Shown here: piece after piece, positions 42,310 to 54,751 of the stretch
Numbering within the stretch: position 1 is the stretch's first letter
How the letters are laid out: each line of letters begins with the position of its first letter
Origin: Dugong dugon
Lineage: Eukaryota > Chordata > Mammalia > Sirenia > Dugongidae
Reading direction: 5' to 3'
Length of the DNA stretch: 64,000 nucleotides
Assembly (NCBI GenBank): GCA_030035585.1
Contig: CM057473.1
Location: 13,690,501-13,754,500, forward strand
Made by a program: the position numbers and the translations under genes
Notes under the pieces: model-generated
The model's input: the letters and a program-made list of their open reading frames with translations, nothing else
The model's database searches: none
Told to the model about the DNA's origin: nothing

Positions 42310-44366
42310 AGGAAAAGAATCACATGATCATCTCAATTAACTCATAAAAGGCATTTGACAAAGTCCAACACCCATTCCTGATAAAAGCTCTCAATAAAAT
42401 AGGTATAGAAGGGAAATTTCTCAACACACTAAAGGGCATCTATGCAAAACCAACAGCCAACATCATTGTTAATGGAGAGAGGCTGAAAACATTCCCCTTG
42501 AAAACAGGAACAAGACAAGGATGCCCTTTACCACCGCTCCTATTTAACATTGTGCTGGAAGTTCTAGCTAGAGCAATAAGGCAAGAAAAAGAAATAAAGG
42601 GCATCCAGACTGGTAATGAAGAAGTTAAACTGTCCCTGTTTGCAGATGATATGATACTATACATAGAAAACCGTAAAGACTCCACAAGAAAACTACTGGA
42701 ACTAATAGAAAGATTCAGCAGAGTAGGAGGATACAAGATAAACATTCAAAAATCAGTTGGATTTCTATACCCCAGTAAGGAGAACGATGAAAAGGAAATC
42801 AGGAAAACAATATCATTTTCTATAGCCCCTAAAAAGATAAAATGCTTAGGAATAAACCTGACCAGGGATATAAAAGACCTATACAAAGAAAACCACAAAA
42901 CACTACTGCATGAAACCCAAAGGGATCTACATAAATGGAAAAACATACCACGCTCATGGATAGGCAGACTCAACATTGTGAAAATGTCAATTCTACCCAA
43001 AGCAAGTTACAAATACAGTGCAATCCCGATCCAAATCCCAACAACATTCTTCAAAGAGATGGAAAAACTAATCATTCGCTTTATATGGAAAGGGAAGAAG
43101 CCCTGAATAAGTAAAGCACTACTGAAGAAGACGAATAAAGTTGCAGGACTCATACTACCTGACTTCAGAACCTACTATGCAGCTACAGTAGTCAAAACAG
43201 CCTGGTACTGGTACAATGACAGATACATTGACCAATGGAACAGAATTGAGAACCCAGATGTAAATCCATCCACCTACGGTCACCTGATATTCAACAAGGG
43301 CCCAAAGTCCATCAAATGGGGAAAAGACAGTCTTTTTAACAAATGATGCTAGCAAAAGTGGATATCCAACTGCAAAAAAATGAAACAGGACCCATACCTC
43401 ACACCGTATACAAAAACTACTTCAAAATGGATCAAAGACCTGAACATAAAGCCTAAAACTATAAAGTTCATAGAAGAAAAAAGAGGACCAACACTGCAGG
43501 GCTTAATACATGGCATTAATAAGATACAAACCATAACCATCAACGCACAAACCCCAACAGATAAACTAGATAACTGAGATCTTCTAAAAACCAAACACCT
43601 ATGCTCTTCAAAAGACTTCACCAAAAGAGTCAAAAGAGAACCTACAGACTGGGAAAAAATTTTTGGACAGTACAAGTCAGACAAAGGTCTAATCTCCATA
43701 ATCTACAAGAAAATCCAACACCTCTACAACAAAAAGACAAATAATCCTATCAAAAAATGGGCAAAGGAAATGAACAGACACTTCACCAAAGAAGACATTC
43801 AAATGGCCAACAGACACATGAGGAAATGCTCGCGGTCACTAGCCATTAGAAAAATGCAAATTAAAAGCACAATGAGATATCATCTCACCCAGGCATTACT
43901 AGCACGAATCAAAAACACTGGAAATAACGAATCTTGGAGGGGCTGCAGGGAGATCGGAACACTTATGCACTGCTGGTGGGAATGCAAAATGATACAACCA
44001 TTTTGGAAAATGATATGGCGTTTCCTCAGAAAGCTAGAAATAGACATACCATTCGATCCAGCAATCCCACTCCTAGGAACATATCCTAGAGAAATAAAAG
44101 TCGTCACTCGAATAGACATATGCACACCTATGTTCATGGAAGCATTGTTCACAATAGCAAAATGATGGAAACAACGTAGGTGCCCATCAACAGATGAATG
44201 GATACACAAACTATGGTACATGCACACAATGGGGTACTATGCAACGAGAAAGAACAACAATGAATCTGTGAACCATCTCATAACATGGATGAAACTGGAG
44301 GACATTATGCTGAGTGAAATAAGTCAATCACAAAAGGACAAATATTGTATGAGACCTCTATTGTAA
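42310..44366 (+). pseudogene. L1 ORF2 C-terminal part (RT to end)
   Basis: About 685 codons in one continuous frame: [18 protein letters not shown] (RT), [21 protein letters not shown], the catalytic FADD at 42,639-42,650, [13 protein letters not shown], then the C-terminal segment with CWWECKMIQPFW and ...MLSEISQSQKDKY and the natural stop TAA at 44,364-44,366. No frameshift was seen, but there are about five in-frame stops (for example after KGKKP at 43,104 as TGA, and near 43,346 and 43,352 where Trp codons have become TGA and TAG). That pattern indicates decay mainly by point mutation and a moderate age. Confidence 0.9.
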
Positions 44367-45522
44367 AAACCCACGAAAAAGTTCACACGCAAAATGTAAC
44401 AATCTTTGTTGGTTACCAGGGATGGGAGAGGTGGGGGGGGGGAATACTAAATAGGCAATAGATAAGTGGTATCTTGGGTGAAGGGTGAGACAGTACACAA
44501 TACAGGGGAAACTAACACAACTTGTACAAGGAAAGGTCATGGAGGCCCTATGGACACATCCAAACTCCCCGAGGGACTGAGTTGCTGGACAGAGGGCTCT
44601 GGGGACTGTGGTCTCAGGGAACATCTAGCTCAATTGTCATGACACTACTTATAAAGATAATGCTCTACATTCTACCTTGGTGAGTTGCGTCTGGGGTCTT
44701 AAAAGCCTATGAGCAGCCATCTAAGATACTCCACTGGTCTTATCCCTTCGGGAGCAAGGGAGAATGAAGAGAACAGGATATAAGGAAAAGATTAGTCAGA
44801 ACGACTAATGGACCACAGCTACCAAGGCCTCCAACAGACTGAGTGAAGTACAGCTAGATGGTGCCCGGCTACCACCACTGACTGCTCTGACCAGGATCGC
44901 AACAAAGGGTTCTGGACAGAGCTGGAGAAGGATGTAGAACAAAATTCTAACTCACACAAAAAAGACCAGATTTACTGGCCTAAAGGAGACTGGAGAGACC
45001 CTGAGAGTATGGCATCCAGACACCCTTTTAGTTCAGTGCTGAAGTCATTTCTGAGGTTCACCATTCAACCGGGGAGTGGACAGTCCCATAAAACCAGATG
45101 GAACTAATGAGGCACAGCAGTCCGGGGACAAGGGCCAGAAGGCAGAAGTGGACAGGAAAGCTGGTGATAGGGAACCCAAGGTTGAGTAAGGATAGTGTTG
45201 ATGTGTTGTGAGGTTGTTAACCATTGTCATAGGGCAACATGTGTACTGTTAAATGAGAAACTATTTTGTTCTGTAAGCCTTCATCTAAGGTAAGAATAGG
45301 AGCACAATTGGAAGAGCATAGTCGATGTCACGGAGCTGTGCACGTAGAAATTTTTGAAATGGTTATCTTTGGCTATGTATATTTTCACCAAGAAAAAAAA
45401 AAGGTTGAGAATGGAGAGGGCTGACATGTTGTGGGGTTGTTAACCAATGACATAAAGCAATATGTGTACTACCGTTTCCTGAGAAACTATTTGTTCTGTA
45501 AGCCTTCACCTGAAGTACAATT
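44367..45522 (+). repeat. L1 3'UTR
   Basis: Contains a G-rich tract (GGTGGGGGGGGGGAAT, 44,431-44,446) that could form a G-quadruplex, a conserved feature of mammalian L1 3'UTRs. Two copies of the end unit are present (about 45,205-45,295 and 45,430-45,520). Confidence 0.85.
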
Positions 45523-45536
45523 AAAAAAAAAAAAAA

Positions 45537-45849
45537 GAAGACAGCCCTTCATAAAGATTTTTGGAAATACATCATTGAGGGGAGCATCTATATCCTTAAA
45601 TGCTCTGTGGTAGCTGCTTTTTGCAGGACAGGAATGTTTGTATGAGATACTGATATTGATGTGCTATCCTTGAATGCAGTGGGATTTATGGAATCACAGA
45701 ACTTCGAGGGCAAATTAGTGGCATTTAACTGTCAGAGACAAGGTGGAGACGGTTAGCATAATGGGCAGCAGGACCAAAGCACTAACTTCAATGGATTTAT
45801 CCAGAGAGATCTTTTTGTGATGGCTAATCTAACATGTTGTCCCTTGGAA
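45537..45849. other. Unassigned DNA
   Basis: No gene or named repeat. Confidence 0.4.
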
Positions 45850-47760
45850 TGAAATAGCCATTTAGTTTTCTAAAATTGTACTTTGTTTGCATAAGTTGAA
45901 AATTATCTTGTTTTGACAAATAGAGTAGAACACAGTAGAGAGTCATGTCCCTACTCAATTCCCAGAAATGAGTAAAGTCACCGACCCAGAATCCCCTGAA
46001 TGATGAAAAGGCTGGACCCCCTTAAGGAAGAACCTTGCTACACTTCCAAGCTGTATACTGTAAGTATTCACTAAGATTTCCCTCTAAGGAACATACAGTC
46101 ATTTACTAAGGCAACTAGACAAAGGGAAATGCTATAACTTTTTGTCTAACTGGACACTGGTTGTAAATTGACTAATTTCTGGGGGTACAATATACCACTC
46201 TGGCCAACAAGTCAAGGCAGGGACTTAAGAACATCAAAAGATCAATAGAATTTTAATTCAAGCCCATCTCATAGTGAGTCCAGTGTGGTCCTGAATATGT
46301 ACCCTTAGTTGTTTCCTCATTTTCAGAATGTATAATTAGAACAAGCATATTCAGCAACATACAAAATTCCTATTTTGTTTCTGTTACCTGTGGAGTGATG
46401 CAAATTAAAGTAGAAATGATAAAACAAAATGGCCTAAACCTCCTTTGACTTCTAAGTCATTTGTCAAAATTGCATTTCATGAGAAATTTTAGAAAGCGTC
46501 ACAAAAGACTTGAAGTTCAAGGATGCTTATCTACATACATCTTAAATCAAGCTACTTGTTTATTCTCTGCAGAAAGATACAATAGTCTTGAAAAATGTCA
46601 GTGGATTGTCATAAATACAATCAAGTACTGAGTCCGGTTGTAGCTGATATTTCAGATGTTTTGTGTTTTTGTTTTTATTTTCTGAATTAAACCAATTAAA
46701 GCTTTGATATCTGAAACGCAAGGTATGAGGAAGCCAAGTTTTTGTTTTTCCCCCTTTATTCCTATTAATAGATGCTAACAGAGGCCATTTGTTTTCACTT
46801 GAATAGGTCAGTAATTCAATCTCAGAGCTATATCAACTCCCTATACCTCTGTTACTATCTACATCAGGAGGAACCTTGCTCATCTTACTATTCCACAGAA
46901 CAAAATTTTCATCCACTACATGAATGATATGCTGATAATACCCTGTGAAAAGGAAATAGCAAATAAAAAAGACACTTTGATATAGGACTTATTTGCTAAA
47001 GAATTGGAAATAAACTCAACAGAAATTCACCTTTGCCACCTTTGAGTCAGAAGTCTAGGGTGCTTCAACATATCCCTCTAAAAGTAAAAGGCAATTTGTT
47101 GCATCTGGCCACTTCAAAGTCTGCTAAATAAGTTTAGGATTAAATAACTTCTTTTCATTTTGAAGGCAACATATATCAACTTATTTATTGAGTAACTTGA
47201 AATGTTGCCAGTTTTGATTAGGGTTCAAATCAGAAAAAAGCTCTCCAACATGTCCACATTGCTGTGCTACGTATGACCCAGTAGATTCAATAGTCTTTGT
47301 AGTATCTGTGACAATCAAGAAAGCTAATGGAAACCTTGATAGGTCCCTATGGTTAATTACAGTCCAGAATTATTGAATTTTGGAAGAAAACTATACCATT
47401 ATCTGCAGAAAACTTTATTTTTTTTTTCCAGGAAAAGGCTTTTGACATTCTACTAGTTGCTAGAAGACATGGAATGTTTGAACATATGTCATCTAGTTAA
47501 CATGAAACCTGAGCATGCAACCCATCATGAACTGGACATTAATATAAGGCCGCTCATATGAGACAGTAATATATCATCATGCTTGAGCAGGTCCTCATAA
47601 CTTAAATATGTTGGGCAAACAAATGGCTCAGATTATTATGGCTCAAACTCCTACTGAAAATATTCCTCTTTCCCAACCTATGTCTACAGTTTCCAAGAAA
47701 TTCCTCCATTATCAGTTAACTTAGCAAGAAAAAATCAGACTATATTTTCAGATGTTTTGC
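45850..47760 (+). mobile_element. ERVL pol fossil
   Basis: Decayed interior of a class III endogenous retrovirus. Recognisable parts in order are a protease-side stretch near 46,150-46,350 (GGACACTGGTTGTAAATTGAC, ACCACTCTGGCCAACAAG), the reverse transcriptase region near 46,880-47,110 with a YMNDMLI-type catalytic site, and more distal pol near 47,330-47,600. It is broken throughout and has no close LTR on the left. The LTR-like remnant at 47,880-48,155 may be its 3' LTR. Confidence 0.7.
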
Positions 47761-47879
47761 ACAATATGTTACATTGAAAGTGAATTGTTGCTTCTTTCTA
47801 ACCCTATTCAGCAGTGTTCTGTAAGTAGAGTGAAGGGAAATCTTCCAGGTGTAGAAATTTAAGGAGAGCATCTGACAGA

Positions 47880-48155
47880 GCTTGTGCTCCTTCCACCCTG
47901 CACTCTTATTGTCACCCGACCTCCAGAGGTTGGGATGTCAGCCTGCAGAAGTCTCGGGCCTGCAACCTGACTTGGAGATTTTGGATTCTCCAGTCCCTAC
48001 AATCTCATGAGCCAGCAGAGGTCTCCAGCCCGTTTCCTGACCATGGGATTTGGGACTTGCCAGCCCCCACATTTGTGTGAGTTATTTTATTGAAGTTATA
48101 ATAGTCATTTATATTCACATCTCATTGATGTTACTCCTCTAGAGAACCAAAATAA
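47880..48155 (+). mobile_element. Ancient ERVL-type LTR fragment (fossil)
   Basis: GGAGATTTTGGATTCTCCAG, ACTTGCCAGCCCCCACATTTG and TACTCCTCTAGAGAACC match the 3' half of the LTR family at 30,449-30,955, in the same orientation as the ERVL pol fossil just upstream. Confidence 0.6.
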
Positions 48156-48839
48156 GACAGATAGCATGTCCTTACCGTACAAAAATCAGTTACATCATGT
48201 TAGCTGATGTTCTTGGAAGTTAAATATGGATGAAGAGTATGAATGCTGAGCTGTCACCTTTGCATCTCTGCTCAGGTCTGAAGTTGGGTGCGTTCTCTAG
48301 GTTCCCATGTTTTGGTAGTCTAGTTAGAGTTGATACTTTGAAGAGATTCAGGAGGCAAAATTGAAGCAGAAGTGACTTTTTAGTAGTTTGTGGTGGTTAG
48401 AGTTAATCTTGGACAGACACTTAGGTGACATGCACTTCCCAGTTTATTCTCAGGCCCCAGAAGTGGCAACTCCACAGAGGCAGAACCTTGCACAGACTAC
48501 TCCAAGAGATCCTCTTTGAAGTATAATACACTGTTTGTGGAATTTTTTTTTTTTTTCCATAAGCTCTAAATTGTCCATCTTCTCCAATGTTTGAAGTTGT
48601 CATGGTTAGTTTTTCTGACCCTCCAAATCCACTTTCAGATGTTTAGTTCTCCAACTCTAATATGTACATTAACTCCCTTAATTACATAATATTTGGAGCT
48701 TTTTTGTTTCCAGACTAATGGAAAATATATAATTATTATTAATCATAATATTAATTACCCAATTGCCATCAGATTTTTACTGAAAATTTACCTTTTGGAT
48801 TAATCCTTTTCTCAAAACTACATGTAAAAATTTAACCTA
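48156..48839. other. Unassigned DNA
   Basis: No gene or named repeat. Open frame 48,421-48,603 minus spans a T-run and is chance. Confidence 0.45.
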
Positions 48840-49030
48840 CCCTCTCCGTAGCATATATTAATATCTAACATAATATGTATTTCATGTATTAATCTTATTT
48901 ACATTCTGATTCCCCCACTAGAATGTAAGCCCCTAGGACAGGAATTCTGTACTCTTTTGTTTAAAGATACCATCTGGTTCCAAGAACAAGGCCTAGTACA
49001 CAATAAGCATTCAGTATATTGTTAAATATA
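48840..49030 (+). mobile_element. L2 LINE 3' end
   Basis: CCCCCACTAGAATGTAAGCCCC, ACAGGAATTCTG, GGCCTAGTACACAATAAGC and ATTCAGTATATTG follow the familiar L2 3' end ('tagaatgtaagctcc...cagtgcctggcacatag...caataaatatttg'). Ancient. Confidence 0.75.
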
Positions 49031-49167
49031 TTGCTGAATGTATTATATTTTATATGTGTATTTAAGCACATACAGGCTAATGTATTTATTATTTAAAAGA
49101 AATAATGAATAATATCTGTATTAGATAAGATATTAAAGAAAAAAAATTAAGTATATCCAAAACCAAT

Positions 49168-49183
49168 CCCCCCCCCCCCCCCC
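49168..49183. repeat. C16 homopolymer
   Basis: Run of 16 C directly beside the tail of a reverse AfroSINE. Confidence 0.9.
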
Positions 49184-49186
49184 AGA

Positions 49187-49340
49187 CAAAACAAACCCAC
49201 TGCTGTCAAATCGATTCCAACTCATAGTGACCCTACAGGACAGAGTGGAACTGCCCCATAGGGTTTCCATGGAGCACCTGTTGGATTCAAACTGCTGACC
49301 TTTTGATTAGCAGCTGAACTCTTATCCACTAGCCATCATC
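49187..49340 (-). mobile_element. AfroSINE
   Basis: Reverse copy, ACAAACCCACTGCTGTCAAATCG to CTTATCCACTAGCCATC, with the CATAGGGTTTCCATGGAGCA block. Confidence 0.9.
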
Positions 49341-50009
49341 CAAAACCAAACAAAACTTAAAACACATTTGTTGAATGAAATATGAATAAATAAAAATATA
49401 AAAAGATCTTCTTCCAACATTTTTGTAAGTTTGATTTTTTTTTTTTTTTTTTTTTTTGCAGTGGGTTCTTTGTTCCTGCCATCAGCCTTCCACAAATGTT
49501 TATTTCACTTAATATGGGCCAAGTAAATTTTAATAGTTCTTGTTAAAAAGAGATCAGTAAGGCAGACAAGTGCTATGCTCAAACCGAAATAAGTTCTTTA
49601 TCATGGTACTACTTGGCATCTTTTAGCATAGTAACTGAATGGTAATTTGACCTTAAAAACTAACTCTAGATATGGTATTATAAAATATGTCTTACAAAGG
49701 CTTTGAAATACATTTACACTAGAGTATTCTGAGTAAATTTAACAAACTGTAGCACTTATAATTAGAACTTAGTTAACTATAGAACTTAGTTAACCATAGT
49801 GCTACTAGTTATATAATTGAAAACTAGTAATTTATATGTTGCTGTTTTAAGTATGCTTAATGGCTAATTTTCTACTAAAATCATTTGTTTATGATATTCT
49901 ATAGCTCACTTGTGCCATTATCCCTATAAAATTTTGTGTTTGTTCTATATAGCTTTACTTTTGTTGTATAAATTTTATCAAAATGAAATCTAAAAAAAAC
50001 TATACAGTT
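49341..50009. other. Unassigned AT-rich DNA
   Basis: Includes a T23-like run near 49,436-49,457. No gene recognised. Confidence 0.5.
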
Positions 50010-51120
50010 GACAATACACATACGAAACAATGCTCAACTTTATTTGCCATGAAGGAAATTTGTTTAAAACAACAGTGATATACCACTGCACCTTTATCAA
50101 AATGGCTAAAATTAAAAACAAAACACAAAAACAAAACAAAACAAAAACCCTGACAACACCAACTGCTGGTGATGATACGGAGTAACAAGAAATCTCATTC
50201 ATTGCTGGTGGGAATGCAAATGGTATAGTCACTTTGAAAGACTCTTTGGCAATTTCATACAAAGTTAAAAATAGTCTTACAATGCAATCCACCAATTATG
50301 TGCCTAGGTGTTTACCCAACTGGTTTGAAAATTCATGTCCACATATGCTCATGTTCATAGCAACTTTATTCATAAATTGCTAAAAGCTGGAAGCTACCAA
50401 TGTGACTTTAAATAGGTGAATGGATAAACAAAGATACAATGGAATACTATTCTGTGATAAAAATGAATGAACTATCTAATGATGCAAAAACATAGATGAA
50501 TCTTCAATTAATATTTCTAAGTCAAAGAAGCAAGTCTGAAAAGGCTTGATACCCTATGACTATATTTACAGGCAGTCCACGGATTAAGAACTAGTTTTGT
50601 TCCTAAGTCTATCTTTAAGTCAAATTTGTATGTAAGTCAGAGCAGTTAGGTAGAGTTCATATCTACTGTCAGTTAGTCAAATGTTTGTATTAGTATATAG
50701 TTATACGTTTTTATGCTTAAAAAATATTAAAGAAACACTTCCAGATACACTAAAACATCCTTAGCATAATAATACTGTAATAATAATGATAATGTGTTGA
50801 TGTGTGTCACAAAGTTGTGCCCATTTGTTATTATGAACCACTGTATGTACCTCGAATTTTTAATACAAAAAGCTTTATAGGTATTGGTTTGTAACTACGT
50901 GTTCTATGTAAGTTGGATGTTCGTCACCTGGGGACTGCCTGTGTATGATATTTTAGAGAAGATAAAACAATGGAGATGGGGAAAAAAATTCAGTGGTTCC
51001 CAGGGATTATGGTGAGTTGTTGAATAGGTGAAACACAGGGAATTTTAATATTGGTGAAAGTATTTTGTATGATGCTGTATACGTGTGTCAAAACTATCCA
51101 AACTTACAGCACAATGAGTG
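50010..51120 (+). mobile_element. Old L1M 3' end, split by a DNA transposon
   Basis: Decayed end of L1 ORF2 (CATTGCTGGTGGGAATGCAAATGG at 50,200, then TGTGCCTAGGTGTTTACCCA, TAGCAACTTTATTCATAA, GGAATACTATTCTGTGATAA) and the 3'UTR start after the inserted transposon (CAGTGGTTCCCAGGGATTATGG at 50,990 onward). No frame survives. Ancient placental-wide L1M subfamily. Confidence 0.85.
50569..50941. mobile_element. Non-autonomous Tigger/pogo-like DNA transposon
   Basis: 373 bases with perfect 10-base terminal inverted repeats CAGGCAGTCC (50,569-50,578) and GGACTGCCTG (50,932-50,941). The inverted similarity continues inward (GATTAAGAAC.. against GTTCGTCACC..). The host dinucleotide is TA on the left (50,567-50,568) and TG on the right, a decayed TA duplication typical of the Tc1/mariner-pogo group. 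No transposase is encoded. It sits inside the L1M copy and is therefore younger than it. Confidence 0.85.
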
Positions 51121-52654
51121 ACTCTTAATAGAGGAAATTTTCAAAAAAAGAAAAAAAATTAGGAGGTAGAGAGATTTCATGATGGAATGCAGACGATGAT
51201 GAAATAATTTAACTGTATTACTAATGTATGAAACAGCCTCACTGAGGGGATAAGTAAAAGATGATGATGGCCTTATAAATTTGGAATTTAGTGGAGTTTG
51301 TAAAACTAATAGCAAAAGGAACTGTACAGAAAGAACTGTACTCTAGTTGATAAAGTTGTTCCCATGAGGGTACTGCTTAATAATTTTCATACCAATATAT
51401 ATGTATACTGGAATTGAAAAATTAAGTAAATAGATAGTAGAAGAAAGGATCCAGGATTCTCACTGCTGGAGTGGGAAATTACACATAAGTGAAAAGAAAA
51501 TGCTAGAATGATCCATATGCTAATGAACAGAGTCGAAGACAGCAGTATGAACCCATGTTTAGCTTAATACATATATAGACAGATAGATAGATATAGATAG
51601 ATAGATACATACATACACACATACACGCAGTGACTTCCTTTGAAATAATACAGTATGGCAAGAAGGGGGAAAGAGTAACTTTAAGTGCTAAACCTGACAC
51701 ACACACACTACCTCAGACAGATGATCAAGGTTAATGTCAATAGTGGTAAGTCACGGTGATAATATGTAGCTTTGTGATAAGATAAAAACATCACTTTTCT
51801 TCTGTGGTCTTCCTCCCTACAATACATAAACCCAGTCTAAAAATGAGACAAATACCACACAAATCCCAACAAAGGGAAATTAAAAAAAAAAAATTGGACC
51901 AGTACATTTTAAAACCATCAAGGTCATCAAAAACAAGAAAAATCTGAAAAACTGCCGCAGCCAAGAGAAGTTAGGGAAACATGATGACTGAATGTAATGT
52001 GATATTCTGGATAGAATCTTGGAAAAGCTAAAGAACATTAGGTAAAAATTAAGGAACTATAAATGAAGTAGCAACTTTAGTTAATTTTTTTAAAAGCTAC
52101 CATGACTGTTTTAAAAGCTGAACCCGCGGAAGATGTCAACAAATGAGAAAAGGAGAAATAAAAATATTGCCTAAGAAATATTAGGAAATACAAAGACAGT
52201 ATTTATATCTCATAGTCTTTTAATAAAATGTGTATATATATATATATTTTTTTTTTTAACACACAAAAGAACAATTTAAAACCTTTCACACATCATTATA
52301 CAGTCTTTGGTGGCTATTGATTACAAAGTGTTTTAAAGTTCTATAGTCTTTTTAGAAAGTAAAATATTGCTTGTGTACAAGGAACAGCAATTTATACCTT
52401 TAATTCACTGCAGATCAATAAGAAGTTATTAAATGAAAATCAACACATTAGCCATTTAAAATTCTGTAGTAAGTTTGAAAAGATATCATATTTTTCATAA
52501 AACTGTAGGAAAACCTGGACCTATTTCTTGTCATGAAAATAAGCTCCTTTTTAATCAGAGGTTTTAAGCCATTTACAATAAAGACAGAAATAAAAAAGAT
52601 GCATAATAACTCAGGCATGTACACACTGTTATATAAATGGTTATATATACATAC
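51121..52654. other. Unassigned AT-rich DNA with microsatellite
   Basis: A (GATA)n/(CATA)n-type microsatellite lies at about 51,580-51,628. No gene recognised. Confidence 0.5.
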
Positions 52655-52822
52655 ATGGAAACTCTGGCAGTGTAGTGGTTAAGAGCACAGGCCGTTAACC
52701 AAAAGGTCAGCAGTTTGAATCCACCAGGTGCTCCTTGGAAACTCTATTGGGCAGTTCTACTCTGTCCTATAGGGTCACTATGAGTCAGAATTGACTCGAT
52801 GGCAACAGGTTTTTTTTTTTCT
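52655..52822 (+). mobile_element. AfroSINE
   Basis: Full-length forward copy, CATGGAAACTCTGGCAGTG to the T-run tail, with clear CTATAGGGTCACTATGAGTC. One of the least diverged copies here. Confidence 0.95.
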
Positions 52823-53500
52823 TTAGTATACTTACATACACGTATCCACATACATATATATGTACACATGTACGTATACATATGTTCATAATTAGCAAAT
52901 TATCTGTATAATGGCAATTTTAATAAGTAAAGATAACTAAAGTATACATGTGTTTTACAAGCATAAGAAGTAAGGATAATTATGCCTGACATATCAAATT
53001 CAATTTTATTTGAGAAAGAATAAAATATCATTTCTTGCTTTTCTCATCTTTGATATTTTTACATTTTAATAAATATGCTTCAATATCAGCAATATTATTA
53101 AAGGTAAAATATTAGTTGGAGTGGCTGAAGGTGTTGTCTGATTCTCTTTAATGCGGATATCTCAAATGATACCTTTTATTTGTTATACTTATCACTTTGC
53201 AGTAATTTTTTAAACAACTTTAAATTACTCGCTTAGATAATAGCATTATATAGCACTAATTGTCCCACAGACAAAGTTTAAAATACATTTATGAGCCAAA
53301 ATGTTCATTTCCCTGATTGAATATGTAAAATCCATTGAGTTTGCACATTTACTCTTCTATTAGTAATTCTATAAAATATCTACATAATAGAGAATTGTAG
53401 ATTCCTTTTGACATAACACTCCCACAATCTTCAGGGACTAGTTTTAAAGACTATATTAAAACAAAGAAGTATTTTAGTCTTCTAAGTCTACTGCCATATA
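52823..53500. other. Unassigned AT-rich DNA
   Basis: A short alternating TACATA/TGTACA tract (52,830-52,885), then nothing recognisable. Confidence 0.5.
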
Positions 53501-53710
53501 TACCAAAACAAAACCCACAGCTATCGTGTCAATTCTGACTCATAGAGGCCCTGTAGGACAGAGTAGAACTGCCCATAGAGATTCCAAGGCTGTAAATCTT
53601 TACAGAAGCAGAATATCACATTTTTCTCCTGCGGAGCAGCTGGTGGGTTTTAATCATGGACCTTTTAGTTAGCAGCTGATTGCTTAACCACTGTGCCACC
53701 AGGGCTCCCT
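53501..53710 (-). mobile_element. AfroSINE, long subtype
   Basis: Reverse copy with extra block (CAAGGCTGTAAATCTTTACAG) and head CACTGTGCCACCAGGGCTCCC on the right. Confidence 0.95.
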
Positions 53711-54099
53711 GCCACGTATAAATGTGCTAGAAGTTCAGGATCTTACAGTTTACATGATCCTAGATAAGACTACAGTCAGAAACATGTATAGTTCAATCTC
53801 AGATTTAATAGGAATTCATATACAGTCTTCATTCATTTCCATATTGATTTAATAATTTTCTAAGAAGTTTAATATGATAGATTTTTCAAATTAATTTATA
53901 TGCAGATTATTATAGATAAAAGGGGGTAAAATATGTGAAAATAAAAGGAATATCTCAAGACATATACGACAAAAACACTTTCCTACCAAATACAAATATT
54001 TTCAATTACTTCATTAAGTCATTTAATTAGGTAATTGTCTAACCCCACTCTACTTAGTTCTGCTTTAGTCATTCTGTTTACTGTTGTCCCAACTGCACT
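53711..54099. other. Unassigned AT-rich DNA
   Basis: No recognisable feature. Confidence 0.45.
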
Positions 54100-54745
54100 A
54101 CTAAAGAAACAAGGTGGGAAAACCCCACCTTTATCACTAACTCCATGGCAAGGATCAGCATAAATCCAATTCCCATTTGCAAGCAGACCTGGGCTTCACC
54201 TTCTCACATCCCCATGCCTTGTCACCAGCCACTTCTTTTGAGGCACTTCCTCTCTCACCCTAACCACCCAGAGTTAGGTCAAAACATCCTTACCCAACCT
54301 GGCCAGGTCCTTGGGTAACAATCATGAGGTCATGAGTCTGTAAACTCCCTGCACTTCAGACCAGCCAGCCCCATCTCTCTCTCTACCCTCACTGGGACTA
54401 GGTCACAAGTTATAAGGACTCTGTCCTTCTTCATCAAATGCCCATGAAGTCTTTTTGTGTCACCCAGCCACCCAGAGCTGGTTCCTCATGAGTTAGGACT
54501 ATGCTCTTATGACTGCCTGTGCAGCCTTCCTCTGAACTAGCCACCCTGAATTAAGTCAGAATCCCAACGGCCCTTGTGGTTTCTGTTAATTCTCTATAAT
54601 GGATCACAAAATTCACAAGACTATTGTCTATACTAATATTTACCCATTTATTATAGCCGGAAAGAACACAAGCAGAGAGACATATAAGGCAAGGTCAGGG
54701 AGAATTCCTGGCATGAAGCTTACATTGTCCCTAGGGACATGTAAC
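54100..54745 (-). mobile_element. Possible ancient LTR (fossil)
   Basis: C-rich, CA/CC-containing sequence, unlike its flanks, ending with TATTTACCCATTTATTATAGCC ... GACATATAAGGCAAGGTC. This arrangement recalls old LTRs read in reverse. It contains repeated ACCCAGAG/CCACCCAGAG words (54,264-54,290; 54,463-54,480). Not assigned to a family. Confidence 0.35.
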
Positions 54746-54751
54746 CTCTAA

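Larger units (their letters stand above)
42300..45536 (+). mobile_element. 5'-truncated L1 LINE
   Basis: Starts inside the RT domain of ORF2 and continues through the ORF2 C-terminus, a 1.16 kb 3'UTR and an A-tail (45,523-45,536). The 3'UTR matches, in reverse, that of the L1 at 2.4-3.9 kb, but has one fewer long unit. GGTTGTTAACCA..GTCATAGGGCAA (45,211) recurs as GGTTGTTAACCAATGACATA (45,436). Target duplications are not certain: short AAAAGRAAG-like sequence occurs at both ends. 5' truncation is the commonest fate of L1 insertions. Confidence 0.95.

Noticed and set aside
43349-44227. Minus-strand open frames of 115-116 codons
   Set aside because: They are the antisense of L1 ORF2.
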